The notes below the pieces were generated by a model. The model did no database searches. It was given only the letters and a program-made list of their open reading frames with translations, and was not told the DNA's origin. A stretch of DNA of 64,000 nt from positions 496,001 through 560,000 of the forward strand of contig NZ_CP158487.1 in assembly GCF_041006295.1 (NCBI RefSeq), in the 5' to 3' direction. This stretch comes from Candidatus Nanosynbacter sp. TM7-074. GTDB taxonomy: Bacteria > Patescibacteriota > Saccharimonadia > Saccharimonadales > Saccharimonadaceae. Both the position numbers and the translations under genes were made by a program. Of the stretch, positions 50,072 to 59,449 are shown in pieces (positions within the stretch are counted from its first letter, which is position 1; each line of letters opens with the position of its first letter).

Positions 50072-51355
50072 CTATTTTATCAGCAAAAAGTAGGAAACAG
50101 CACCACCAGCAACACCAACTACCAGGAACAAAATAATTAACAACAGAGTCAACAGACCAGTTTTCTTCTTTTCCTCGCTGCGAGGCGGCTTTACTTCCGT
50201 AGACACCGCAGCAAACATAGGCGCTGGCTCAGAGTCAACCATTTCATTTTCAGACGAATATTGCTGTGGCATGTCATTAGACTGAGAGGCAGGCGGGCTA
50301 GGCTGCATATTAGGTTCGCTATCAACAACTTCATTCATTTCTGACGCACCAGGAATACCCGCTTCTTCAATTGCTATAATTTCCGGACTGAGGTCCATCA
50401 TTGAATCTGGAGTCTCGCTTAAAGCTTCCTTATCCATAGTGTAATTAGATAAGTCAGAATTATACTGATGGTTCAATTTCATATCTTCCAAGTCTACAGG
50501 CCCAGACTCAAGCTCGTCTTCCTCTACGCCAGATTCAGACTCTATAGCGTTTTGATCAACAGCACCAAGAGGCCTCTTCTCAACTTCAACATTAGCAATA
50601 AATGGAGACTCTAACGGTTCGGGTGCTGGAGAAGCGATAGAATCATTACTTTCAGACAATGACTGCGCTATCTTATCGGTCAATGACAACTCTTCAACAG
50701 GAGCGTCTTCTATCGCCGCAAAGGCTGACTCATTCTGTATATCCTTCAAATCAGGAGCATCGTCTAAACTATCAAGCTGATTATCTACAGCCGACAACTC
50801 CTCCTCAATCGGTGAAGTTTTACCTGTCATATTAACTACATCCACCAAATCAGCTGAAGGCTGAATTGATACGCCAGTTCGAGATGGCGCCGATGACACC
50901 GACTTCTGAGCAGTATTAACTGATGACGGACGAACAACATCCATAAATCGGCCTGTCGGACGCCTGGTAATTACTGGGGAGGTTTTATCTTCTTTTGGCG
51001 TCGAATCTGGGGTTTGACCAAGTGTACTACTAGGTGCAACAGTAGCGGCGGGTGCAGAAATGATCTCAGGTTTTTCAACCAGACTATCCTGAGGAGCCTG
51101 CAGTTCTGCTTTAGACTCGACGCTTGACGCTGAAGTGGTTGAGCTAGGAGAAGGCGCGTCTAAAGCAGGAGCAAAAGGCGTAACCGGCGGCGCAAAACTT
51201 GAGCCAACAGTACTAGTTTCTATGGTTTTTTTCTCCTCCACAGAAGGTGTTTCGACGTCATGCTTTACTTCGGCATTCACTGAATTCTTTTCTTGCTGCT
51301 TACTCATTAGAGAATTAACCGCTCTGTCCAACTCGTCAAAATCAATATCTGTCAT
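50072..51355 (-). CDS. disordered, acidic, tail-anchored membrane protein
   Basis: 427 residues; the first 395 are poor in hydrophobics and rich in Ser, Pro, Glu, Asp and Ala, which suggests disorder, with short conserved-looking bits (DFDELDRAVNSLMSKQ at the start). One membrane span ends the protein (LLTLLLIILFLVVGVAGGAVSYFLL in part: VVGVAGGAVSYFLLIK). AGGGGGC lies before ATG. It sits between tpiA and pcrA. I recognise no family; a scaffold or envelope tether is a guess. Confidence 0.75.
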   Translation of the reverse strand: MTDIDFDELDRAVNSLMSKQQEKNSVNAEVKHDVETPSVEEKKTIETSTVGSSFAPPVTPFAPALDAPSPSSTTSASSVESKAELQAPQDSLVEKPEIISAPAATVAPSSTLGQTPDSTPKEDKTSPVITRRPTGRFMDVVRPSSVNTAQKSVSSAPSRTGVSIQPSADLVDVVNMTGKTSPIEEELSAVDNQLDSLDDAPDLKDIQNESAFAAIEDAPVEELSLTDKIAQSLSESNDSIASPAPEPLESPFIANVEVEKRPLGAVDQNAIESESGVEEDELESGPVDLEDMKLNHQYNSDLSNYTMDKEALSETPDSMMDLSPEIIAIEEAGIPGASEMNEVVDSEPNMQPSPPASQSNDMPQQYSSENEMVDSEPAPMFAAVSTEVKPPRSEEKKKTGLLTLLLIILFLVVGVAGGAVSYFLLIK

Positions 51356-51368
51356 ATGCCCCCTATTT

Positions 51369-52127
51369 TTAACCTTTATGCGCCTTTGAAATTATCTCCT
51401 TAAATTGATATGCGTCTAAGCTTGCTGCCCCCACTAATAAACCATCAAGTTCGTCAATCGCCAAGTAGTCTGCGGCGCTCGCTGGTGTAATACTGCCTCC
51501 GTACAAAATACGTACTGATTCTGCCGCCTTTTTACCGTACAGATGGGCAATGTGCCGCCGAATCATTTGTGCAGCCTTTTTTACATCAATCGCCTTAGCA
51601 TTATCACCAGTGCCAATTGCCCAAACCGGCTCATAAGCCACAACCACTTCGCCAAGCTCTTCCGCTGTGATATTTGCCAAGCCACTGGTAAGCTGATCCG
51701 CTAAAACATCTTTTGTTTCGCCAAGCGTTCGCTCTTGAATAGTCTCGCCAATACACAGGACTGGACGTATCCGATTACGAATCGCCGCCTGAACTTTCAA
51801 CCGGATATCCTTCTCACTCTCAATAAAAATATATCGTCTTTCTGAATGTCCAATTAGAGCATAATCAGCAATTCCTCGAAGATGTGCCACCGGAGTCTCG
51901 CCGGTGTAAGCCCCGGAGTCTCGCCAGTAACAGTTTTGGGCTGCCAATTTGGCAATCCGCCGATTGACCTGCAAACTTAAACTCTGCAGCGTCAAAATCG
52001 TAGGCGCCAATACCACTTCAACATCCCGATGAGACGGCAGCGTATTCATTAGCTTATGTAAATATAAGCTTGCCTCATGCATATTGAAGTTCATTTTCCA
52101 GTTACCGATAATTAATTTTTTTCTCAT
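51369..52127 (-). CDS. tpiA: triosephosphate isomerase
   Basis: Interconverts dihydroxyacetone phosphate and glyceraldehyde-3-phosphate. The 252 residues include IIGNWKMNFN (active Lys), HSERR, catalytic Glu in VAYEPVWAIGTG and ILYGGSITP. Spaced 25 bases after pgk; part of the pyk-pgk-tpiA unit. Confidence 0.97.
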   Translation of the reverse strand: MRKKLIIGNWKMNFNMHEASLYLHKLMNTLPSHRDVEVVLAPTILTLQSLSLQVNRRIAKLAAQNCYWRDSGAYTGETPVAHLRGIADYALIGHSERRYIFIESEKDIRLKVQAAIRNRIRPVLCIGETIQERTLGETKDVLADQLTSGLANITAEELGEVVVAYEPVWAIGTGDNAKAIDVKKAAQMIRRHIAHLYGKKAAESVRILYGGSITPASAADYLAIDELDGLLVGAASLDAYQFKEIISKAHKG

Positions 52128-52151
52128 GAGATAATCCTTATGCTTAGTTTA

Positions 52152-53390
52152 TCACCTCATGCCGTATGAGTCTAGTAAACTTTCAATTCCGGGCAATTTT
52201 TTACCAGCCATCAAGGCCATACTAGCCCCGCCACCAGTGGAAACGTGCGTGAAGCTAACCCCATCATGACCATCCCACTTCAATATAAAATCCGCCGTAT
52301 CCCCGCCACCAACAATTGAAGTCGCCTCATTATTCTGAGCAATCGCTAGGGCAGCTCGCGCTGAACCAATCGCAAAATTATCAATTTCTGCATATCCCAG
52401 CGGCCCATTCCAAATAACAGTTTTGGCGTCCGCTAGTATTTTTGTAAAAGTCTCAATCGTCTGACTGCCAATATCAAGTGCCATATCATCATCTTTTATG
52501 TGATCAACACTAACTTCTCGTCTGTGACAATCTTTAGAAATCTCCGACGCCACCGCCACGTCCACTGGTAAAACCAAAAATTTATCGACATTATCGGCAC
52601 CAACTTTAGCGGCTGCCAGGTCATAGATTTCCGATACAACCCTCTCCATTCCCGACTCAAAAACACTCTTGCCAATATTTACACCACGACAATGAAGAAA
52701 CGTATTTGACATTGCGCCGCCTATTAAAATTCGGTCAGCTTTTTTTATCAAGCGCTTTATCAGAGAAATTTTGTCGCTTACTTTTGCACCGCCAATAATT
52801 GCCACCAGCGGACGCTTAGGACTGCTCATTGCTTTAGTTATCGTTATGTATTCTTTCTCGAGCAATAAACCTGCTAACCCTGGCACGCAAAGAGAAATGG
52901 CATGCGTGCTAGCGTGCGCTCGATGCGCCACCGCAAATCCATCCTGCACAAAGTAATCCGCCCGAACCGCTCGCTGAATTGACTTAGCAAACACCAAATC
53001 ATCCGCCTCTTCTTCGTCGTAAAAACGCAGATTTTCCAGCATAATGACACTTCCCAGTGGCGCACGGCGAACAGTCTGGCGAACTGATTCGCCTACACAA
53101 TCGCCCAGCAGCTTCACCGGACTACCCAGCAATTTAGACAGATGATCCGCTACAACCTTCAGGCTAAGTTTGAGGTCCCTACCCTTTGGCCTCCCCAAAT
53201 GCGACATTATAATAATCTTACAATTCTGCTCCAGAAGATAGCGCAGGGTGGGCAGAGAAGCACGAATTCTTAGGTCATCAGAAATTTGACCACGCTTTGT
53301 TAGCGGAACGTTATAATCCGATCGCAGAAGAATTGTCTTACCGCGTAAATCAACATCACGAATTGTTTGCTTTGGAAATTTTCTGCCCAC
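52152..53390 (-). CDS. pgk: phosphoglycerate kinase
   Basis: Makes ATP from 1,3-bisphosphoglycerate. The 412 residues have LLRSDYNVPL, LMSHLGRPKG (read MSHLGRPKG), IIGGAKVSDK, GGAMSNTF and VGGGDTADFI. The start is GTG at 53390 with AAGGAAA upstream, 11 bases after pyk. Confidence 0.97.
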   Translation of the reverse strand: MGRKFPKQTIRDVDLRGKTILLRSDYNVPLTKRGQISDDLRIRASLPTLRYLLEQNCKIIIMSHLGRPKGRDLKLSLKVVADHLSKLLGSPVKLLGDCVGESVRQTVRRAPLGSVIMLENLRFYDEEEADDLVFAKSIQRAVRADYFVQDGFAVAHRAHASTHAISLCVPGLAGLLLEKEYITITKAMSSPKRPLVAIIGGAKVSDKISLIKRLIKKADRILIGGAMSNTFLHCRGVNIGKSVFESGMERVVSEIYDLAAAKVGADNVDKFLVLPVDVAVASEISKDCHRREVSVDHIKDDDMALDIGSQTIETFTKILADAKTVIWNGPLGYAEIDNFAIGSARAALAIAQNNEATSIVGGGDTADFILKWDGHDGVSFTHVSTGGGASMALMAGKKLPGIESLLDSYGMR

Positions 53391-53401
53391 CCAATTTTTC
53401 C

Positions 53402-54823
53402 TTATGACAATGTTTTAATCTGGATATTGTCAGTTCGGCCCGGCTCTGGATGATGTCCGCTCACCAACACAACCGTTACTGGGTCTTTGCCAAAATAGCC
53501 TTCCTGCTTCAGCTCTTCCGCCAGCTTAATGGCTGCGTCCGTATTGTTTGGTCGAACATAAGGACGAGAGGCGTAACTTAACGCTAACTTTTGTGCAGTT
53601 TTAACATTTTCAGTCACACAAACAATTGGCAAATTAGGACGATATGCACCAACATTTGCGGCAGTTGCCCCAGTATTGGTTTCTGCGATAATAGCTCGTG
53701 CTTTAATTCGCCTTGCTAGCTGTGCTGCTGTGTAGCTTAAGATTGCGTCAGTCTTCTCGCGCATTTCAGCCTTTTCCACCAACATAACCTCGCTATGCTC
53801 CTGGGTATAAATAATCGTCTTTCGCATTGCTTGGACGGTTTCAATAGGATATTTACCATTGGCAGTTTCATCAGACAACATAACTACGTCTGCGCCCTGA
53901 ATAACAGCATTCGCCACGTCGCTTACTTCGGCGCGGCTTGGCTCTGGATTATCAACCATGCTACCCATCATTTGTGTAGCAACAATAACCAACTTACAAT
54001 ATTTACGACACAGAGCGATAATCCGACGCTGCATAACTGGCACTATTTCCGCACCAGCCTCCACCGCCAAGTCACCGCGCGCCACCATTACACCGTCACT
54101 AGCCTTAACGATCTCCTCCAAGTTCTCTGGATCAACAGCGGACTTGGTTTCAATCTTAGCAATAATATCAGCAGTTGAGCCTAGCTCTACCAACCGACGA
54201 CGCAAACCGATAATATCATCAGCTTTCTGTACGAAGCTCAGTGCCACATAGTCAAAGTCCTGACCTGCAGCCCACTCCAAATCGGCAATATCTTTAGGGG
54301 TTAAAATATCACCGCCAAAATCAGTATCCGGCAAGTTAAGACCCTTACGGCTCATCAAAAAGCCATCATTCTGAACCTCAACACGAATTGCAGTTGGACT
54401 AACAATTTCGCGCACAATCGTCTTAATTTTACCGTCAAACATATAGAGCGGTTCATCGACTTTCATCTTTTCTGCCAAATTGTACTGTACTGGCAGGTTA
54501 AAGCTACCATCGTGCTCGGTAATTTCCGAATCCAAAACTAGCATATCGCCAGCCTTAACGTTCAACATATTATCCTTTAAGACGCCTAAGCGGATTTTCG
54601 GACCTTGCAAATCTTGCAGAATCGCTACTGGCTTACCTAACTGCTCACTAGCAGTACGCACCCAGTTGATTTGCTCAATTCGCTCTTCATTCGCACCGTG
54701 GCTAAAATTCATACGAATGCCATTAACACCAGCGTCAAGTAGGTGATAGACCTTTTCTTGGCTAAACGTTGCCGGACCAATTGTTGCTAATATTTTTGTT
54801 CGTTTAAATATATTCTCGCTCAT
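53402..54823 (-). CDS. pyk: pyruvate kinase
   Basis: Last ATP-yielding step of glycolysis. The 473 residues contain TKILATIGPAT, RMNFSHG, ILQDLQGPKIRLG, DGVMVARGDLAVE and VIVATQMMGSM. I use ATG 54823: TGATATAAT ends 7 bases before it, and an upstream frame to 54922 would overlap the plus-strand gene. With pgk and tpiA it gives substrate-level ATP for a fermenting, energy-poor cell. Confidence 0.97.
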   Translation of the reverse strand: MSENIFKRTKILATIGPATFSQEKVYHLLDAGVNGIRMNFSHGANEERIEQINWVRTASEQLGKPVAILQDLQGPKIRLGVLKDNMLNVKAGDMLVLDSEITEHDGSFNLPVQYNLAEKMKVDEPLYMFDGKIKTIVREIVSPTAIRVEVQNDGFLMSRKGLNLPDTDFGGDILTPKDIADLEWAAGQDFDYVALSFVQKADDIIGLRRRLVELGSTADIIAKIETKSAVDPENLEEIVKASDGVMVARGDLAVEAGAEIVPVMQRRIIALCRKYCKLVIVATQMMGSMVDNPEPSRAEVSDVANAVIQGADVVMLSDETANGKYPIETVQAMRKTIIYTQEHSEVMLVEKAEMREKTDAILSYTAAQLARRIKARAIIAETNTGATAANVGAYRPNLPIVCVTENVKTAQKLALSYASRPYVRPNNTDAAIKLAEELKQEGYFGKDPVTVVLVSGHHPEPGRTDNIQIKTLS

Positions 54824-54867
54824 TTTTAAAATTATATCACGAAATAACAGTGATGGGAAATGCTTGA

Positions 54868-54905
54868 TATAATGTAATATGACAATAATCATTATCAGGA
54901 AATAA
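54868..54905 (+). promoter_or_regulatory. promoter, palindrome and 8-codon frame before the 54908 gene
   Basis: TATAAT (54868-54873) is followed at 54879 by an ATG opening MTIIIIRK and TAA, which ends 2 bases before the TTG at 54908. ATAATCATTAT (54885-54895) inside it matches the core of a PerR/Fur box. The short frame would be leaderless and could couple to the next gene. Confidence 0.4.
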
Positions 54906-54907
54906 GC

Positions 54908-55603
54908 TTGCAAAACCCCCAAGACAAAATTTTAATTGGTGAAGCCTATTACTTTGATGTGGTAGGTAAGCAAATTGTTGCTAAGGGGTTTGGCCAGTTT
55001 GACCCTACCAATTACCATCTTAAGGCAGAACTTTCGACAACAGCCCCAGGCACATACAATAAGTTATTTATCGTCATAAAAACTCGCTCGCACTACATAA
55101 CGCCTTTTGCATTTTACCGCAAACAACTTAGCGAAAATTCTATTTACACCCCTGCTTATGATGTTCGTGCCTACCTAAAATGGCCAGTCAACACTGGTAT
55201 AGAATCAATTCTTCGAAAATCAACTACAATAACTATTCTCATTAACGCAGAACATGCGCCTGACACCGTAATCACCAATGTCGGCATGAAAAATATCACC
55301 AGTACGCTAACTAAACGGGCGGTCACTTCTAGAATATGTCATACTACCTATAAAAATATTAACCTCACTATATCAGCAACTCATTCGATCCTCCGCACAA
55401 ATAAATTGACAATCAGTACAGACAAATCTCGGCTTCAGCCCTACCTCAATTACACCTTTTCTCACACAAAAGGATCTTTCCAGATCACTGATATCTGTAA
55501 AATACTTCTCGCGTTTCAATTATATTGGATTAGCCAATTCGACAATACGCATTGCTTTATCCAATCAGTAGATTTGCCTCATATTCATGATAAACAGTTC
55601 TAG
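54908..55603 (+). CDS. hypothetical protein
   Basis: 231 residues from a TTG with AGGAAA upstream. Starts ILIGEAYYFDVVGKQIVAKGFGQFD; rich in Thr, Ile and Asn with beta-type alternation and no signal or membrane span. Its last 47 bases overlap the convergent 131-residue gene. No family recognised; could be a diverged accessory gene. Confidence 0.5.
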   Translation: MQNPQDKILIGEAYYFDVVGKQIVAKGFGQFDPTNYHLKAELSTTAPGTYNKLFIVIKTRSHYITPFAFYRKQLSENSIYTPAYDVRAYLKWPVNTGIESILRKSTTITILINAEHAPDTVITNVGMKNITSTLTKRAVTSRICHTTYKNINLTISATHSILRTNKLTISTDKSRLQPYLNYTFSHTKGSFQITDICKILLAFQLYWISQFDNTHCFIQSVDLPHIHDKQF

Positions 55604-55952
55604 TGAGACCACGTTGAGTGACAGTACTCCTATAGATAACAGGTGGTGATTGATCTAGTAGAACAAAGGAGCGAAGTGGATTGGAAGAATTTTGGAGGGC
55701 AGAGAGTTCAGGACTATCAAGATTAAAATCTTTGCGTGATTTCTTTTTCTGCTCATCTCTAATAATCTCGTCCTTAAGAGTAGATAAAGCAGAAAATTCC
55801 GGAGAGACAGAACCATCTTTACCTAAATAGTCTTTGATTCTATTATTACCTATAAGATAGCCTATTATTGTCTGTTTCTTATTGTAATATGTGCTTATAT
55901 CCGAATACACCAGCGCGCTTAAGGCCAAATATTGCTCATTAGTTATGTTCAC
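55557..55952 (-). CDS. small hypothetical protein
   Basis: 131 residues. NITNEQYLALSALVYSDI resembles the opening of DUF2974-like proteins, but no lipase elbow is present. Lysine-rich middle (DEQKKKSRKDFNL). Starts inside the end of the 270-residue membrane protein gene (14-base overlap), so likely the same unit. Possibly a shortened relic. Confidence 0.5.
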   Translation of the reverse strand: MNITNEQYLALSALVYSDISTYYNKKQTIIGYLIGNNRIKDYLGKDGSVSPEFSALSTLKDEIIRDEQKKKSRKDFNLDSPELSALQNSSNPLRSFVLLDQSPPVIYRSTVTQRGLTRTVYHEYEANLLIG

Positions 55953-56751
55953 TCCACCCCCTCTTTATATATTTATCTACGTCACTCGAAGATTTCATAT
56001 TGCTAATGTCCTGATCCTCCAGCCATAGCTTATGTAGTGAATCATGATAGTCTATAGCCAGCATTACGCCCATTTGCTTTCTTATTTCAGAAGTCACTCT
56101 ATATATATTCTCTGACAAATCATCAAAATTAACGTCATTCTCTAAAGATATTGTCATATATATTTTTCTGCCAAATTTATTAAATGCATCTTTATAGGAG
56201 GGTATGTTTTTCGTAATAGCTCTACCAACCTCTATATTGCTGTTTATTCTTATTGATTTTAGTCTAGCTCTACCGCCAAACTGCTTGCTAACTAGGTTAG
56301 CTATATCATCCCTAGACTCTCTTTCCCAAATACGATCTGGATAGGTATCAGAGTAAGCACTATCGCCTTTTCTATAGTCAGCTCTATTCCACACTTCAAA
56401 CCTAAGACTACTATCATCAACCGGATAAGCATCCACATACGGATCACCCTCAACTCCAATACCGCCACCCTCAATGCGATAATTTTCTACTATAAACTCT
56501 TTCCCATACTTTTCCTTAAGGTATTGCGCCATTTTATGTTGCTCCACCAAGGCACCGCCATTGATGAGCAGGTAGATAACAGCTATTAATATAGCAACTC
56601 CAGCTATAATCCAGAATTTTGACATACGCTTTCGGGTGGATTTTAGTTTAGAGTGTACTTTTTGCACAGGAGTGTTTTTAGGCGACCTTTTACCGTCCTG
56701 GACCTTTCTGACGTTTGCGTGTTTTGTTTTTATCGCGCTACTCTTTATCAT
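55939..56751 (-). CDS. single-pass membrane protein, unknown
   Basis: 270 residues with a very basic N-terminal 45 residues, one span (FWIIAGVAILIAVIYLLI) and an external part (QYLKEKYGKEFIVENYR, IGVEGDPYVDAYPVDDSSL) that looks like small lipoprotein domains of Gram-positive bacteria. Function unknown. It and the next gene end in the region convergent with the 54908 gene. Confidence 0.65.
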   Translation of the reverse strand: MIKSSAIKTKHANVRKVQDGKRSPKNTPVQKVHSKLKSTRKRMSKFWIIAGVAILIAVIYLLINGGALVEQHKMAQYLKEKYGKEFIVENYRIEGGGIGVEGDPYVDAYPVDDSSLRFEVWNRADYRKGDSAYSDTYPDRIWERESRDDIANLVSKQFGGRARLKSIRINSNIEVGRAITKNIPSYKDAFNKFGRKIYMTISLENDVNFDDLSENIYRVTSEIRKQMGVMLAIDYHDSLHKLWLEDQDISNMKSSSDVDKYIKRGWSEHN

Positions 56752-56834
56752 TAGATCCCTACCCTGCTATTACTACTATCTTGGCATCATTTTATAGTAA
56801 GCATAAGTTCCTTGCAAGATTAAAAACAAATAAA

Positions 56835-56851
56835 AAGACCAGTAAGGTCTT
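56835..56851 (-). terminator. terminator after tRNA-Glu
   Basis: AAGACC-TTACT-GGTCTT followed by TTTATTT on the minus strand, 13 bases from the tRNA end. Confidence 0.85.
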
Positions 56852-56863
56852 CTGTATGTCACA

Positions 56864-56938
56864 TGGTGACCTTACCGGGAATCGAACCCGGATTGCCAGG
56901 ATGAAAACCTGGTGTCCTAACCGTTAGACGATAAGGCC
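56864..56938 (-). tRNA. tRNA-Glu (anticodon TTC)
   Basis: 75 bases with acceptor GGCCTTA/TAAGGTC, anticodon TTC in TTTTCAT, T-loop TTCGATT and encoded CCA. A substrate for MnmA from this window. Confidence 0.95.
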
Positions 56939-57066
56939 ACGACTTCAGATATCATAGCAAATTATTGTAAAAATGTCTATAGTCAAGCGGACAGTTGTCT
57001 GTAATTCGCCCAGAGTCAGTCGCCCTGCTCTTATTGGATAGTGATGCTTTAATGTATAATAAGTCT

Positions 57067-57282
57067 ATGGTAAAACAGAAGAAGAAACGCAATAAAAAAT
57101 ATTCTGGCGCAGACGCCACAATTCAACGACCAAAAATAACACGTATCACAGCAACAAATCGCTCCAAATTATCTCAATGGCTATTTGACCGCAAGAAGAT
57201 TATTCGCATAATTGGTATAACCTTGCTAATTGTCGCTGCAATTATAATTACTGTTTCTGGAATCGTCAGCCTATTTCGCTAA
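57067..57282 (+). CDS. mini membrane protein, lysine-rich
   Basis: 71 residues: a basic cytoplasmic N-terminus (KQKKKRNKKYSG) and one membrane span (IIGITLLIVAAIIITVSGIV). ATG 57067 has TATAAT ending 6 bases upstream, which favours it over an upstream start at 56995. Convergent with the histidine kinase, with which its end overlaps by 4 bases. Unknown role. Confidence 0.6.
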   Translation: MVKQKKKRNKKYSGADATIQRPKITRITATNRSKLSQWLFDRKKIIRIIGITLLIVAAIIITVSGIVSLFR

Positions 57283-59438
57283 CGAACTGGCAGCTTAAAC
57301 CCGAAGGTGCTACCCTTTCCTTCTTCTGATTCAAAAATCATTTCCCCATCGTGCGACAAAATGACTTTCTTGGCCAAAAATAACCCGACGCCTGTACCAT
57401 CGGGCCGTCGTTTTTTAGCATTAGTACCACGGAAAAACTTACCAAATAGATCTGCCTGCTCCGACTTTGGCACACCAATTCCCGAGTCCTTTACTGAAAA
57501 TTCAATCATTTTACCACTACTCTTTAAAGTAATCACCACCTTTTTGTGTGGGTTTGAATAATAAATAGCATTGTCAATCATATTCAGCATAACTTGACGA
57601 ATCTTCTCAGAATCAACCGCTAGCGAAGGTATCTTTTTATCAATCTTTAAGACCATCTCGACCGATCGCTGATCTGCCACAACCTTAAGTAATGAGACTT
57701 CATCACGGAGAATCTGTGCGATATCCACGCTCTGTTTATCAATGGTAAACTTTCCCGTCTGCAGCCGTGACACATTAAGAAAGTCATTAATTAACCGCAC
57801 CATTCGTTCACTAGAAGAAAATGCCTCCCTAAGAACTGCTCGCTGAGTCGGCGATATTTTTCCCAAATCTCCTTCCAGCATCATATCCAAGTAACCTTTG
57901 ATGCTAGTCAACGGCGTCCTTAACTGATGTGAAGCCATAGAGATAAACTCATTTTTCGCTTCATCCAGACGCTGCAGCTGGCGGTTGCTAAACCTCAGCT
58001 CTTTTGTTGCCTCATCAATTCTACGCTGCAAACTTTTATTTAGTTCGTTAATTTCTTCCATTGAAAGAGAGTTGCGTATTGACACGGCCAGCTCACCAGC
58101 AATCGATTCCAGCATTTCAATATCCCGAGAGCTATAGCCCAAACTCTTATGCTCCCCTAAAAATAAAATTCCTGCTTCTTGATTTTGGTGTAAAAGAGGC
58201 ACGACAATTTTTGTACGATGAATATCTAAGAGTTTTTTTAGCTCTGGGTCCTTAACTTGATTCGCTAATATAACCTCTGGAAAACTGCAATATTTATAGT
58301 AATAGTCCATAATCCTACACACATCCTCCTCAACAACCGACAAGCGCCGCCGACCAGTTCGACCATAAATTCCCTTTTCTGGAATACAAAACGCCACTTT
58401 CTCCGCCTTCAATGAACTTGCTATATAATTACCGACCCGCCGCGTCAGGAGCTGTAGGTCCGCCGTGTAAGTTAATATCTTACTAATCTCGCGTGCAAAA
58501 GTATCAGTGTCATACTCGCCATAATAAAAAACCCTATCCGTCAACTTATTAAAGAATTTCTTAATGGGCTGATATAAGAACGCCAAAAGTATAGCTAGAA
58601 TCATATTCATGAAATTCACACGACTGTCAATTGTCAAAGTCCGTTGGAAAATAACAATTGAAATAATATACGCAGAGATTATGTAAACTACAGCTAGTGC
58701 AATTAGTAGTAGCATGTATGAGACACTACGAGCCACCGCCGTTTTTACGTCCATTAATCGATATTTTACGATACTATACATAATTGCAAACAGAAAGAGA
58801 ATAATCGCCACTGGTCCAACCCACACGTACCTATAATCGCCAAGAGCTGGCAACAATAAGTCAACTACAAAACCCGGAATACTAGATACCAACAAACCGG
58901 TCATGTAAATCGCCACTTGCTTACGGCGAATATTATCAGACTTCCGCCACGCAACATAACCAAACCACATAGCAATCAGGAAAAAGACGGAGAAAAAAGT
59001 AGCAAAAACTACATAATTAATAGAGTTAATCGGAATTTGTGAAAAATCTACTGGCGCAGTGACCTCTGACACATTAATAATAAACTCAGGCGCCAAAATA
59101 ATATATATAGAAAATACTATAAATAACGAACTAGCTATACAGATAAAAGCCCTTAAAGATTTAGTCAGAGGAAGAAATGACTTAGCAGTAAAGATAGCTA
59201 ACGCTGGACAAAAAACCGCTGAAGCAACATAAAACCACCGCGAGGCAATGTCTAGCGCCACTCCATTATCGGCAAAAGAAAATACCTCCAGGCCAGCCGA
59301 CCACACAGCTAAGCACAAACAGACTAAGAAAAACCACTGTTTAGTATCGTAATGGCGTTTAGATTTTTTAAGCACTAACATACCTAAAATGAGCGCCATT
59401 AGCGCAACCATGCCCAGTACTAATGCTCGAGACATCAT
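57279..59438 (-). CDS. membrane histidine kinase with 7TM and GAF-type sensor domains
   Basis: 719 residues: about nine membrane spans in the first 300 (7TM-like sensor), a GAF-like domain (about 320-470; KIVVPLLHQNQEAGILFLGE), a coiled coil, and the kinase core with ISMASHQLRTPLTSIKGYL (phospho-His), N box MLNMIDNAIYYS, G1 KDSGIGVP, F FGKFFRG and G2 DGTGVGLFLA. It senses a signal at or in the membrane. TGCTATAAT lies about 10 bases before ATG, so it has its own promoter near the methyltransferase stop. Likely partner: the lone response regulator at 60855. Confidence 0.94.
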   Translation of the reverse strand: MMSRALVLGMVALMALILGMLVLKKSKRHYDTKQWFFLVCLCLAVWSAGLEVFSFADNGVALDIASRWFYVASAVFCPALAIFTAKSFLPLTKSLRAFICIASSLFIVFSIYIILAPEFIINVSEVTAPVDFSQIPINSINYVVFATFFSVFFLIAMWFGYVAWRKSDNIRRKQVAIYMTGLLVSSIPGFVVDLLLPALGDYRYVWVGPVAIILFLFAIMYSIVKYRLMDVKTAVARSVSYMLLLIALAVVYIISAYIISIVIFQRTLTIDSRVNFMNMILAILLAFLYQPIKKFFNKLTDRVFYYGEYDTDTFAREISKILTYTADLQLLTRRVGNYIASSLKAEKVAFCIPEKGIYGRTGRRRLSVVEEDVCRIMDYYYKYCSFPEVILANQVKDPELKKLLDIHRTKIVVPLLHQNQEAGILFLGEHKSLGYSSRDIEMLESIAGELAVSIRNSLSMEEINELNKSLQRRIDEATKELRFSNRQLQRLDEAKNEFISMASHQLRTPLTSIKGYLDMMLEGDLGKISPTQRAVLREAFSSSERMVRLINDFLNVSRLQTGKFTIDKQSVDIAQILRDEVSLLKVVADQRSVEMVLKIDKKIPSLAVDSEKIRQVMLNMIDNAIYYSNPHKKVVITLKSSGKMIEFSVKDSGIGVPKSEQADLFGKFFRGTNAKKRRPDGTGVGLFLAKKVILSHDGEMIFESEEGKGSTFGFKLPVR

Positions 59439-59449
59439 GCTAATGCTTA

